Below are positions 51,901 to 60,164 of a stretch of DNA of 64,000 nucleotides, piece after piece. The notes below the pieces were generated by a model. The model was given only the letters and a program-made list of their open reading frames with translations, made no database searches and was not told where the DNA came from. Both the position numbers and the translations under genes were made by a program. The stretch lies in the NCBI GenBank assembly GCA_950022295.1, contig OX465597.1, positions 190,587,016 through 190,651,015 of the forward strand. The letters run 5' to 3'. Each line of letters opens with the position of its first letter. Position 1 is the stretch's first letter. This DNA comes from Bromus sterilis. Lineage: Eukaryota > Streptophyta > Magnoliopsida > Poales > Poaceae.

Positions 51901-54067
51901 GCAGCCCAAAACGGTCACACAAGTGAGGAGTTTTCTTGGCCTCGCTGGATTCTATAGGCGTTTTGTGAGAGATTTCAGCACCATTGCTGCACCTCTCAAT
52001 GAGCTTACACGCAAGGATGTGCCTTTTACTTGGGGTACCGCACAGGAAGAAGCTTTCACGGTATTGAAAGATAAGTTAACACATGCTCCTTTGCTCCAAC
52101 TTCCTGATTTTAATAAGACTTTTGAGCTTGAATGCGATGCTAGTGGGATTGGTTTGGGAGGTGTGTTATTACAAGATGCTAAACCTGTTGCATACTTTTC
52201 TGAAAAATTGAGTGGGCCTAGTCTGAACTATTCTACTTATGATAAGGAATTATATGCTCTTGTTCGGACATTAGAAACTTGGCAACATTATTTATGGCCC
52301 AAAGAATTTGTTATACATTCTGATCATGAATCTTTGAAACACATAAGAAGTCAAGCAAAACTTAATCGTAGACATGCTAAGTGGGTTGAATTTATTGAGA
52401 CTTTCCCTTATGTCATTAAACACAAGAAGGGGAAAGATAATATTATTGCTGATGCTTTGTCTCGTCGTTATACTATGCTTTCACAACTTGACTTCAAGAT
52501 TTTCGGTTTAGAGACAATCAAAGAACAATATGTAAATGATGCGGAATTTAAAGATGTATTGCAGAATTGTAGAGAGGGTAGAACATGGAACAAGTTTGTG
52601 CTTAATGATGGATTTGTGTTCCGTTCTAACAAGCTATGCATTCCAGCTAGCTCTATTCGTCTTTTGTTGTTGCAGGAGGCGCATGGAGGAGGATTAATGG
52701 GACATTTTGGCGTGAAAAAGACGGAGGACGTACTTGCTACACATTTCTTTTGGCCAAAGATGAGACGGGATGTTGAGCGTTTTGTTGCTCGCTGCACTAC
52801 ATGTCAAAAAGCTAAGTCACGACTCAATCCTCATGGTTTATACATGCCTTTACCGGTACCTAGTGTTCCGTGGGAGGACATATCCATGGACTTTGTTTTA
52901 GGCTTGCCTCGAACAAAGAAGGGGAGGGATAGCATATTTGTTGTCGTGGATAGATTTTCTAAGATGGCACATTTTATACCATGTCATAAAAGCGATGATG
53001 CTGCTAATGTTGCTGATTTATTCTTTGGAGAGATTATTCGTTTACATGGTGTGCCCAATACTATTGTCTCGGATCGTGATACAAAGTTTCTTAGCCATTT
53101 TTGGAGATGCTTATGGGCTAAGTTGGGGACTAAACTACTTTTTAGTACTACATGTCATCCCCAAACTGATGGACAAACTGAAGTGGTCAATAGGACATTG
53201 TCTACTATGCTTAGGGCTGTTTTAAAAAGTAACTTGAAACTGTGGGAAGAATGTTTACCTCATATTGAATTTGCTTATAATCGTTCAGTGCATTCTACCA
53301 CTAAAATGTGCCCTTTTGAGATTGTTTATGGTTTTCTACCTCGTGCACCTATTGATTTGCTGCCTCTTCCATCTTCGGAGAAGGTAAATTTTGATGCTAA
53401 GCAACGTGCTGATCTGATATTAAAAATGCATGAGTTAACTAAAGAAAACATTGAGCGCATGAATGCTAGATACAAGCTTGCTGGTGATAGGGGTCGAAAG
53501 CATGTTGTGTTTGAACCAGGAGATCTTGTTTGGTTACATCTACGTAAAGATAGGTTTCCTGATTTGCGCAAGTCTAAGCTAATGCCACGAGCTGATGGTC
53601 CCTTTAAGGTTTTACAGAAAATTAATGATAATGCATATAAACTTGAGCTACCTGCAGATTTTGGGGTTAGTCCCACATTTAACATTGCAGATTTGAAACC
53701 TTATTTGGGAGAAGATGATGAGCTTCCGTCGAGGACGACTTCAATTCAAGAAGGGGAGGATGATGAGGACATCCCTACTAATGTTACACCCATACCCTCA
53801 CCAACTACACATACTGGACCAGTTACTAGAGCACGTGCACGTCAACTAAATTATCAGGTACTTTCGTTTCTTGCGAATCCTTCTATTGTTCATGAACATA
53901 TGATGCTGCCTAAATTAGATACTTTTGTTTTTCATATGAATGAAGGACCTAGCATGGACAAGAAGGATGGTCATTGGAGCGGGATCAAGAATGGAGAAGA
54001 AGGTGCGCGCGGGGGAAAGTACAGTGGAGCTTCCAGTGGGGATTTTCGCACGTTGAAGCCACCATAA
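48977..54067 (+). CDS. gag-pol: E5 Gag-PR-RT-RNaseH-IN polyprotein
   Basis: 1,696 aa from ATG 48977 (MPGSHDEVAR). CCHC knuckle near residue 408, protease IIIDGGSCNN near 513, reverse transcriptase YFDDILIYS near 904, RNase H near 1050, HHCC finger then D,D(35)E integrase to about 1400, ADGPFKVL, and the LTR-encoded tail with TRARARQLNYQVLSFL. Differences from E1 include HQIP(M) for HQIR(M) in the RT region and FFGEI for FFREI in integrase; whether these harm activity is unknown. The frame is uninterrupted, and E6 lies in its leader, not in the coding region. Confidence 0.93.
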   Translation: MPGSHDEVARDAPDWENMTNKELHDKFARMMSQQVQDIETRFTEAIDGVEKMIDTKLDAKFTELIARLPSAQPQPPPLPRARRILFPRGQAAGIGAPPAAAVAATAAAAASDVVQDDNYEGDYEEEVEQDAAYEQPAGRPRPNIRHGRHQPPPQVRDDEHVPKLKLNLKPFEGRYIPDAYLTWELETEQRFTCLQYPENRRVTAAVCEFTGFASIWWSEHCRLHSNNIPATWAALKDAMRTRWVPPYYQRELLQKLQRLRQGKNSVEEYYQELQTGLIRCGLVEDNEAMLARFMGGLNREIQTILEYKDFATITRLFHLACKAEREVQDRQAATRPNFSAGRNTSWTSRGASTSTRPAAPPSTSAAHSYREPPKQPAPPFKGAQSGPAASSSSSMASTGQTRDRDIKCRRCQGGGHFAKDCPSKRVMTITADGGYESASDYDEETLVLIAHEEQGAHDDAHDIEYMTPDDADKYASLVAQRVLSVQVSKAEQNQRHNLFHTKGVVKEHSVRIIIDGGSCNNLASMELVEKLSLTTRPHPHPYYIQWFNNSGKIKVTRSVRVHFSIAAYADYVDCDVVPMQACSLLLGRPWKFDRNVVHHGRKNQFTLVHQDKNIALLPMSPEQIVKDDLARASKAKQEKNKSENEIAAKEFEQQHKTNSKSSSAVSNEIKLTSPTLLATKVDISDLDVSQYVCYAFVCKEALFSFEELPPSLPPVVTDLLQEFIDVFPQDVPPGLPPIRGIEHQIDLIPGASLPNRAPYRTNPEETKEIQRQVQELLDKGYIRESLSPCAVPVILVPKKDGTWRMCVDCRAINNITIRYRHPIPRLDDMLDELSGSTMFSKVDLRSGYHQIPMKLGDEWKTAFKTKFGLYEWLVMPFGLTNAPSTFMRLMNEVIRAFIGRFVVVYFDDILIYSKSLEEHLDHLRAVFIALRNARLFGNLGKCTFCTDRVSFLGYVVTPQGIEVDHAKIEAIESWPQPKTVTQVRSFLGLAGFYRRFVRDFSTIAAPLNELTRKDVPFTWGTAQEEAFTVLKDKLTHAPLLQLPDFNKTFELECDASGIGLGGVLLQDAKPVAYFSEKLSGPSLNYSTYDKELYALVRTLETWQHYLWPKEFVIHSDHESLKHIRSQAKLNRRHAKWVEFIETFPYVIKHKKGKDNIIADALSRRYTMLSQLDFKIFGLETIKEQYVNDAEFKDVLQNCREGRTWNKFVLNDGFVFRSNKLCIPASSIRLLLLQEAHGGGLMGHFGVKKTEDVLATHFFWPKMRRDVERFVARCTTCQKAKSRLNPHGLYMPLPVPSVPWEDISMDFVLGLPRTKKGRDSIFVVVDRFSKMAHFIPCHKSDDAANVADLFFGEIIRLHGVPNTIVSDRDTKFLSHFWRCLWAKLGTKLLFSTTCHPQTDGQTEVVNRTLSTMLRAVLKSNLKLWEECLPHIEFAYNRSVHSTTKMCPFEIVYGFLPRAPIDLLPLPSSEKVNFDAKQRADLILKMHELTKENIERMNARYKLAGDRGRKHVVFEPGDLVWLHLRKDRFPDLRKSKLMPRADGPFKVLQKINDNAYKLELPADFGVSPTFNIADLKPYLGEDDELPSRTTSIQEGEDDEDIPTNVTPIPSPTTHTGPVTRARARQLNYQVLSFLANPSIVHEHMMLPKLDTFVFHMNEGPSMDKKDGHWSGIKNGEEGARGGKYSGASSGDFRTLKPP

Positions 54068-54676
54068 GGCATGCATGAAGGCTTGGACGGAATACACGAG
54101 ATGCCACTTCATTATTTTCGTCCAAGAGCAATTATAGGTGTTGCGTCACCTTAATATTGGGCTGGGCCCATGTAATTTCGAAATACCACATTATAGGCTG
54201 TTTTTAGAGTCCGTATGTGTGGGGAAACCGAGTTAGGGTTGTTTTCGGACCCCACCTCCAAGGGGTCACGAAAATCCCCTCTGTTCCCCCATATATACAG
54301 CCCTTAGGGCGTCGTTTAGACTTGGGTTTTAATTAGATTAAAGTTAGCCATAGCCGCAACTTCGAGCTCTTCGTTTGTGTCATCCGACCAGGCCAAGACC
54401 TCATTGGAACCCCAACTTTCGTAATCATTCATCTTATATTCGCAATATCCAGATTGCAATTCTTAGTTCTTGCTTGTTCTTCGATTGCTTGCAGGAATTA
54501 GACCTTCGTGGTCAGGTTGATCGTGCATCCGCGGGATCAATAACCCCTCGGAGTTGGTTTAGCGATCGCTAAGGCGCAACGTCTTCGCACGTTCGTAGTC
54601 GGATCGTGAAAGTCGTCTCCACCATAATCGATCTACACCATCTCATCGAAACATCGGGACACCTTCGCCTCTATCA
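53761..54676 (+). repeat. E5 3' LTR (916 bp)
   Basis: Preceded by the polypurine tract GAAGGGGAGGA (53750-53760). The polyprotein ends at 54067 inside it. Followed by TSD CAAGA (54677-54681). Confidence 0.92.
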
Positions 54677-54681
54677 CAAGA

Positions 54682-55383
54682 CCACACCCCCATCCGTACT
54701 ATGTTCAGTGGTTTAACAATAGTGGTAAGATTAAGGTAACGCGTTCTGTTCGTGTGCACTTTAGCATTGCTGCATATGCTGATTATGTTGATTGTGATGT
54801 GGTACCCATGCAAGCATGCTCTCTTTTAGTTGGTAGACCATGGCAATTTGATAGGAATGTTGTACACCATGGTAGGACAAATCAGTTTACTCTGGTTCAT
54901 CAGGATAAAACTATTGCTTTACTTCCTATGTCTCCTGAACAAATTGTGAAAGATGATCTTGCTCGAGCTAGTAAAGCTAAACAGGAGAAAAATAAGAGTG
55001 AGAATGAGATAGCAGCTAAAGAATTTGAGCAACAACATAAGACTAATAGCAAATCTTCTTCTGCTGTTTCTAATGAAATTAAATTGACTAGTCCAACTTT
55101 GCTTGCTACTAAGGTTGATATTTCGGATTTGGATGTTAGTCAATATGTGTGCTATGCTTTTGTGTGCAAAGAAGCTTTGTTTTCATTTGAGGAATTGCCT
55201 CCTTCTTTGCCTCCTGTTGTCACTGACCTTTTGCAGGAGTTTATTGACGTCTTTCCACTAGACGTACCACCGGGATTAACACCTATTCGAGGGATTGAGC
55301 ATCAGATTGACTTAGTTCCCGGTGCTTCGCTGCCCAACCGTGCGCCATACCGTACCAATACGGAGGAGACGAAGGAGATTTAG
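54682..55383 (+). pseudogene. pro: E4 protease C-terminal part, ends at the shared UAG
   Basis: Continues the E4 protease from the E5 insertion (HPHPY..QWFNNSGKIKV, SLLVGRPW, FDRNVVHHGR) through the linker SFEELPPSLPP to a TAG at 55381-55383 in KEI*RQVQ. The TAG is at the same codon as in E3. Upstream it is disconnected from gag by E5 and earlier mutations. Confidence 0.82.
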
Positions 55384-58164
55384 CGTCAAGTACAAGAGCT
55401 ACTCGACAAAGGTTACATACGTGAATCCCTTAGTCCTTGTGCTGTTCCTGTTATATTAGTGCCTAAAAAGGATGGAACTTGGCGTATGTGTGTTGATTGT
55501 CGAGCCATTAATAATATTACTATGCGTTATCGTCATCCTATTCCTAGGTTAGATGATATGCTTGATGAATTAAGTGGCTCTACCATGTTTTCCAAAGTTG
55601 ATTTGCGTAGTGGATACCATCAAATTCGCATGAAATTAGGGGATGAATGGAAAACGGCATTTAAAACTAAGTTTGGATTATATGAGTGGTTAGTCATGCC
55701 TTTTGGGTTAACTAATGCACCTAGCACTTTCATGAGATTAATGAACGAGGTTTTACGTGCTTTCATTGGACGATTTGTGGTAGTCTATTTTGATGATATA
55801 CTGATTTATAGCAAATCTTTGGAGGAACATTTGGATCATTTACGTGTTGTTTTTATTGCTCTACGTAATGCACGTTTGTTTGGTAACCTTGGGAAGTGCA
55901 CCTTTTGCACCGACCGATTATCGTTTCTTGGCTATGTTGTTACTCCGCAGGGAATTGAAGTTGATAAAGCCAAGATCGAGGCGATTGAGAGTTGGCCGCA
56001 GCCCAAAACGGTCACACAAGTGAGAAGTTTTCTTGGCCTCGCTGGATTCTATAGGCGTTTTGTGAGAGATTTCAGCACCATTGCTGCACCTCTCAATGAG
56101 CTTACACGCAAGGATGTGCCTTTTACTTGGGGTACCGCACAGGAAGAAGCCTTCACGGTATTGAAAGATAAGTTAACACATGCTCCTTTGCTCCAACTTC
56201 CTGATTTTAATAAAACTTTTGAGCTTGAATGCGATGCTAGTGGGATTGGTTTGGGAGGTGTGTTATTACAAGATGCTAAACCTGTTGCATACTTTTCTGA
56301 AAAATTGAGTGGGCCTAGTCTGAACTATTCTACTTATGATAAGGAATTATATGCTCTTGTTCGGACATTAGAAACTTGGCAACATTATTTATGGCCCAAA
56401 GAATTTGTTATACATTCTGATCATGAATCTTTGAAACACATAAGAAGCCAAGCAAAACTTAATCGTAGACATGCTAAGTGGGTTAAATTTATTGAGACTT
56501 TCCCTTATGTCATTAAACACAAGAAGGGGAAAGATAATATTATTGCTGATGCTTTGTCTCGTCGTTATACTATGCTTTCACAACTTGACTTCAAGATATT
56601 CGGTTTAGAGACAATCAAAGATCAATATGTACATGATGCGGAATTTAAAGATGTTTTGCAGAATTGTAGAGAGGGTAGAACATGGAATAAGTTTGTGCTT
56701 AATGATGGGTTTGTGTTCCGTTCTAACAAGCTATGCATTCCAGCTAGCTCTATTCGTCTTTTGTTGTTGCAGGAGGCGCATGGAGGAGGATTAATGGGAC
56801 ATTTTGGCGTGAAGAAGACGGAGGACGTACTTGCTACACATTTCTTTTGGCCAAAGATGAGACGGGATGTTGAGCGTTTTGTTGCTCGCTGCACTACATG
56901 TCAAAAAGCTAAGTCACGACTCAATCCTCATGGTTTATACATGCCTTTACCTGTACCTAGTGTTCCGTGGGAGGACATATCCATGGACTTTGTTTTAGGC
57001 TTGCCTCGAACACAGAAGGGGAGGGATAGCATATTTGTTGTCGTGGATAGATTTTCTAAGATGGCACATTTTATACCATGTCATAAAAGCGATGATGCTG
57101 CTAATGTTGCTGATTTATTCTTTCGAGAGATTATTCGCTTACATGGTGTGCCCAATACTATTGTCTCGGATCGTGATACTAAGTTTCTTAGCCATTTTTG
57201 GAGATTCTTATGGGCTAAGTTGGGGACTAAACTACTTTTTAGTACTACATGTCATCCCCAAACTGATGGACAAACTGAAGTAGTCAATAGGACTTTGTCT
57301 ACTATGCTTAGGGCTGTTTTAAAGAGTAACTTGAAAATGTGGGAAGAATGTTTACCTCATATTGAATTTGCTTATAATCGTTCGTTTCATTCTACCACTA
57401 AAATGTGCCCTTTTGAGATTGTTTATGGTTTTCTACCTCGTGCACCTATTGATTTGCTGCCTCTTCCATCTTCGGAGAAGGTTAATTTTGATGCTAAGCA
57501 ACGTGCTGAATTGATATTAAAAATGCATGAGTTAACTAAAGAAAACATTGAGAAAATGAATGCTAGATACAAGCTTGCTGGTGATAAGGGTAGAAAGCAT
57601 GTTGTGTTTGAACCAGGAGATCTTGTTTGGTTACATCTATGTAAAGATAGGTTTCCTGATTTGCGCAAGTCTAAGTTAATGCCACGAGCTGATGGTCCCT
57701 TTAAGGTTTTACAGAAAATTAATGATAATGCATATAAACTTGAGCTACCTACAGATTTTGGGGTTAGTCCCACATTTAACATTGCAGATTTGAAACCTTA
57801 TTTGGGAGAAGATAATGAGCTTCCGTCGAGGACGACTTCAATTCAAGAAGGGGAGGATGATGAGGACATCTCTACTAATGTTACACCCACATCTTCACCA
57901 ACTACACATACTGGACCAGTTACTAGAGCACGTGCACGTCAACTAAATTATCAGTTACTTTCGTTTCTTGCGAATCCTTCTAATGTTCATGAACATATGA
58001 TGCTGCCTAAATTAGATACTTTTGTTTTTCTTATGAATGAAGGACCTAGCATGGACAAGAAGGACGGTCATTGGAGCGGGATCAAGCATGGAGAAGAAGG
58101 TGCGCGCGCGGGAAAGAACAATGGAGCTTCCAGTGGGGATTTTCGCACTTTGAAGCCACCATAA
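55384..58164 (+). CDS. pol: E4 RT-RNaseH-IN frame, open after the shared UAG
   Basis: Open from the codon after the TAG to the stop at 58164 (a Met-initiated frame could start only at MRYRHP-type internal codons). Contains YFDDILIYS, ECDASGIGLGG, HFFWPKMRRDV..CTTCQKAKSR, D,D(35)E integrase motifs and the LTR-encoded tail (TRARARQLNYQLLSFL). Unlike E3 it keeps QNCREGRTW. Shares HDAEFKDVL and RTQKGRDS with E3, marking an E3/E4 subfamily. No start of its own is evident, so it would be made only by read-through of the UAG. Confidence 0.8.
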   Translation, partial: RQVQELLDKGYIRESLSPCAVPVILVPKKDGTWRMCVDCRAINNITMRYRHPIPRLDDMLDELSGSTMFSKVDLRSGYHQIRMKLGDEWKTAFKTKFGLYEWLVMPFGLTNAPSTFMRLMNEVLRAFIGRFVVVYFDDILIYSKSLEEHLDHLRVVFIALRNARLFGNLGKCTFCTDRLSFLGYVVTPQGIEVDKAKIEAIESWPQPKTVTQVRSFLGLAGFYRRFVRDFSTIAAPLNELTRKDVPFTWGTAQEEAFTVLKDKLTHAPLLQLPDFNKTFELECDASGIGLGGVLLQDAKPVAYFSEKLSGPSLNYSTYDKELYALVRTLETWQHYLWPKEFVIHSDHESLKHIRSQAKLNRRHAKWVKFIETFPYVIKHKKGKDNIIADALSRRYTMLSQLDFKIFGLETIKDQYVHDAEFKDVLQNCREGRTWNKFVLNDGFVFRSNKLCIPASSIRLLLLQEAHGGGLMGHFGVKKTEDVLATHFFWPKMRRDVERFVARCTTCQKAKSRLNPHGLYMPLPVPSVPWEDISMDFVLGLPRTQKGRDSIFVVVDRFSKMAHFIPCHKSDDAANVADLFFREIIRLHGVPNTIVSDRDTKFLSHFWRFLWAKLGTKLLFSTTCHPQTDGQTEVVNRTLSTMLRAVLKSNLKMWEECLPHIEFAYNRSFHSTTKMCPFEIVYGFLPRAPIDLLPLPSSEKVNFDAKQRAELILKMHELTKENIEKMNARYKLAGDKGRKHVVFEPGDLVWLHLCKDRFPDLRKSKLMPRADGPFKVLQKINDNAYKLELPTDFGVSPTFNIADLKPYLGEDNELPSRTTSIQEGEDDEDISTNVTPTSSPTTHTGPVTRARARQLNYQLLSFLANPSNVHEHMMLPKLDTFVFLMNEGPSMDKKDGHWSGIKHGEEGARAGKNNGASSGDFRTLKPP

Positions 58165-58772
58165 GGCATGCATGAAGGCTTGGACGAAATACACGAGATG
58201 CCACTTCATTATTTTCGTCCAAGAGCAATTATAGGTGCTGCGTCACCTTAATATTGGGCTGGGCCCATGTAATTTCGAAATACCACATTATAGGCTGTTT
58301 TTAGAGTCCGTATGTGTGGGGAAAACGAGTTAGGGTTGTTTTCGGACCCCACCTACAAGGGGTCACGAAAATCCCCTCTGTTCCCCCATATATACAGCCC
58401 TTAGGACGTCGTTTAGACTTGGGTTTTAATTAGATATAAGTTAGCCATAGCCGCAACTTCGAGCTCTTCGTTTGTGTCATCCGACCAGGCCAAGACCTCA
58501 TTGGAACCCCAACTTTCGTAATCATTCATCTTATATTCGCAATATCCAGATTGCAATTCTTAGTTCTTGCTTGTTCTTCGATTGCTTGCAGGAATTAGAC
58601 CTTCGTGGTCAGGTTGATCATACATCCGCGGGATCAATAACCTCTCGGAGTTGGTTTAGCGATCGCTAAGGCGCAACGTCTTCGCACGTTCGTAGTCGGA
58701 TCGTGAAAGTCGCCTCCACCATAATCGATCTCCACCATCTCATCGAAACATCGGGACACCCCGCCTCTATCA
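57858..58772 (+). repeat. E4 3' LTR (915 bp)
   Basis: TGATGAGG to CTCTATCA with the CACCCCGCC variant shared with 35957-36528. Right flank AAACTACACC is taken as CACTA sequence. Confidence 0.9.
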
Positions 58773-60164
58773 AAACTACACCTCACAATCTGAAAACTGT
58801 AAGCTGTAGTATGTTGCAAATTAAAATCTGTAATCTGAAAACAAACTACACTACACTTCAAATCATGTAATCTGGTACGTACTAGTACTTTGCAAAGGTA
58901 AAATCTTAGCACTGCACGTACTAGTTCATACGCTAATTAACATCTTAGTAGTACACTATCTAGCAGTACATAACTACACGTACAGGGCATTGAAATTCAG
59001 TTAACAGTATAGACCAAATCTTTGTTCAGCACAAGGGTGCTCCTGGAGCAAAAGCGTTTGGCTCTGTTTTCTATCTGGAGTTTGTGAAGCTCAGAGTTGG
59101 AGAGGTTCAGAACAGGCCCTTAATGGATACTAAATATATGTAAACAACATATTATTTTTAATCACATAACATTCTTTTTCTCAAAATAAAGTAATTTTAT
59201 TGGAGTTGAATTTGAGTGTGGTTTATGTGCATAGTGTGCTTGGTTAATTATATAGCTTAGATTTTCTCCCGTTACAACACACGGGTATGTTCGCTAGTTA
59301 GGTTTTTTTACAATCGAGTCATATCTTTTTTTGAAATTCCAATCGAGATAGATTTTTAAGTGGTTGTTATCTTTTTCTTGAATTAAAAAAATGGTCGAGG
59401 ATTAGATTGGTCGATCTACACCGTAGTAATCTGTTATTACAATATGATTAGATCTTTAGAATTAAAAATATTGTAATGTTTTTGTTAGTTTAATTAGTAG
59501 GTTAGACCCCCCTTCTTGCCGACCACTTACCAATCCCTTCCTGGACCCCCCCTCCTCGCAGGTCCTCGCCGGCGCCCATTTGCTCCCTCCCTCGGCTACC
59601 TCTTCTTAGCTTCCTCCCTCATCACTGACATAGCAGGTAACCCATCCTACTTTAGTTTGTTATATATGTTCTGGCCTTCGTGTCGACGACACTAGCTAGC
59701 TAAGTAAAGTCACGTAACCAATATGTGTCTCCCGTTCGAAAGAGTTACAATTATAAATATGCATGCATTTGCATATTTATAAGTGTGATTCTTTTGAATT
59801 GTCCAACGTTATCCATGGACAGTCCGGGTATGTGTAGATTGGGTTCGTTTTCCCATGCTCAACTTCAGATCCGATGCAGAGTTTCGACAGTGCCTCCTTA
59901 TTGTTCTCTGGGTACACATCCTCTTGGTTGTTTGCCGAGACGTGTATCAGGAGAACAGCAGGGAGGTGCTGCCGAAATTTTGCGTCGGGTCGGGAGGAGA
60001 GCATGGGAAACGACCCAATCTGCAGATACTCGGGTGGGATTAGGACCCATCTTTACCTATTAGTGGGTAGGTGCATGTCGTATACCTATTAATGTTATCA
60101 ACGTAATAAGATGGATGAATATGTCTGAATTGTATATTTTGTGTGTACTAGCTAGCTAGGCAAG
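58773..60164 (+). other. CACTA segment upstream of the transposase
   Basis: AT-rich, no coding region. 59513-59640 is C-rich (CCCCCCTCCTCGCAGG, CTCCCTCCCTCGG) and ends AGCAGGTAACCC, which looks like an untranslated first exon with a splice donor at about 59637. An intron to an acceptor before the ATG at 60165 is possible but not determined. The stretch 59266-59290 (CCCGTTACAACACACGGG) resembles a sequence often seen in grass intergenic DNA. Confidence 0.5.

Larger units (their letters stand above)
39238..54676 (+). mobile_element. E5: complete family A retrotransposon, host of E6
   Basis: Plus-strand element with TSD CAAGA, two 916-bp LTRs (39238-40153 and 53761-54676), PBS (40156-40166), a leader split by E6 at 41225/48920 and an intact polyprotein frame (48977-54067). 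Without E6 it is 7,745 bp. About ten differences between its LTRs are visible by eye, so it is older than E6 and E1. Confidence 0.93.
35957..58772 (+). mobile_element. E4: broken family A retrotransposon, host of E5
   Basis: Plus-strand element with a 5' LTR lacking its first ~343 bp (35957-36528), PBS (36531-36541), leader, a damaged gag-pro (37629-39237), the E5 insertion, the remaining pro-pol (54682-58164) and a 3' LTR (57858-58772). Both E4 LTRs end in the variant GACACCCCGCCTCTATCA, unlike E3 (CCTTCGCC), which confirms the pairing. Right flank is AAACT. Inactive. Confidence 0.83.

Noticed and set aside
59040..59125. Possible end of a Tourist-like MITE (AACAGGCCC followed by TTA)
   Set aside because: Only one candidate end seen; no matching inverted end or target duplication found.
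59725..60063. 112-aa frame upstream of the transposase
   Set aside because: Overlaps frames on both strands, no domain, and lies in the probable untranslated/intron region.
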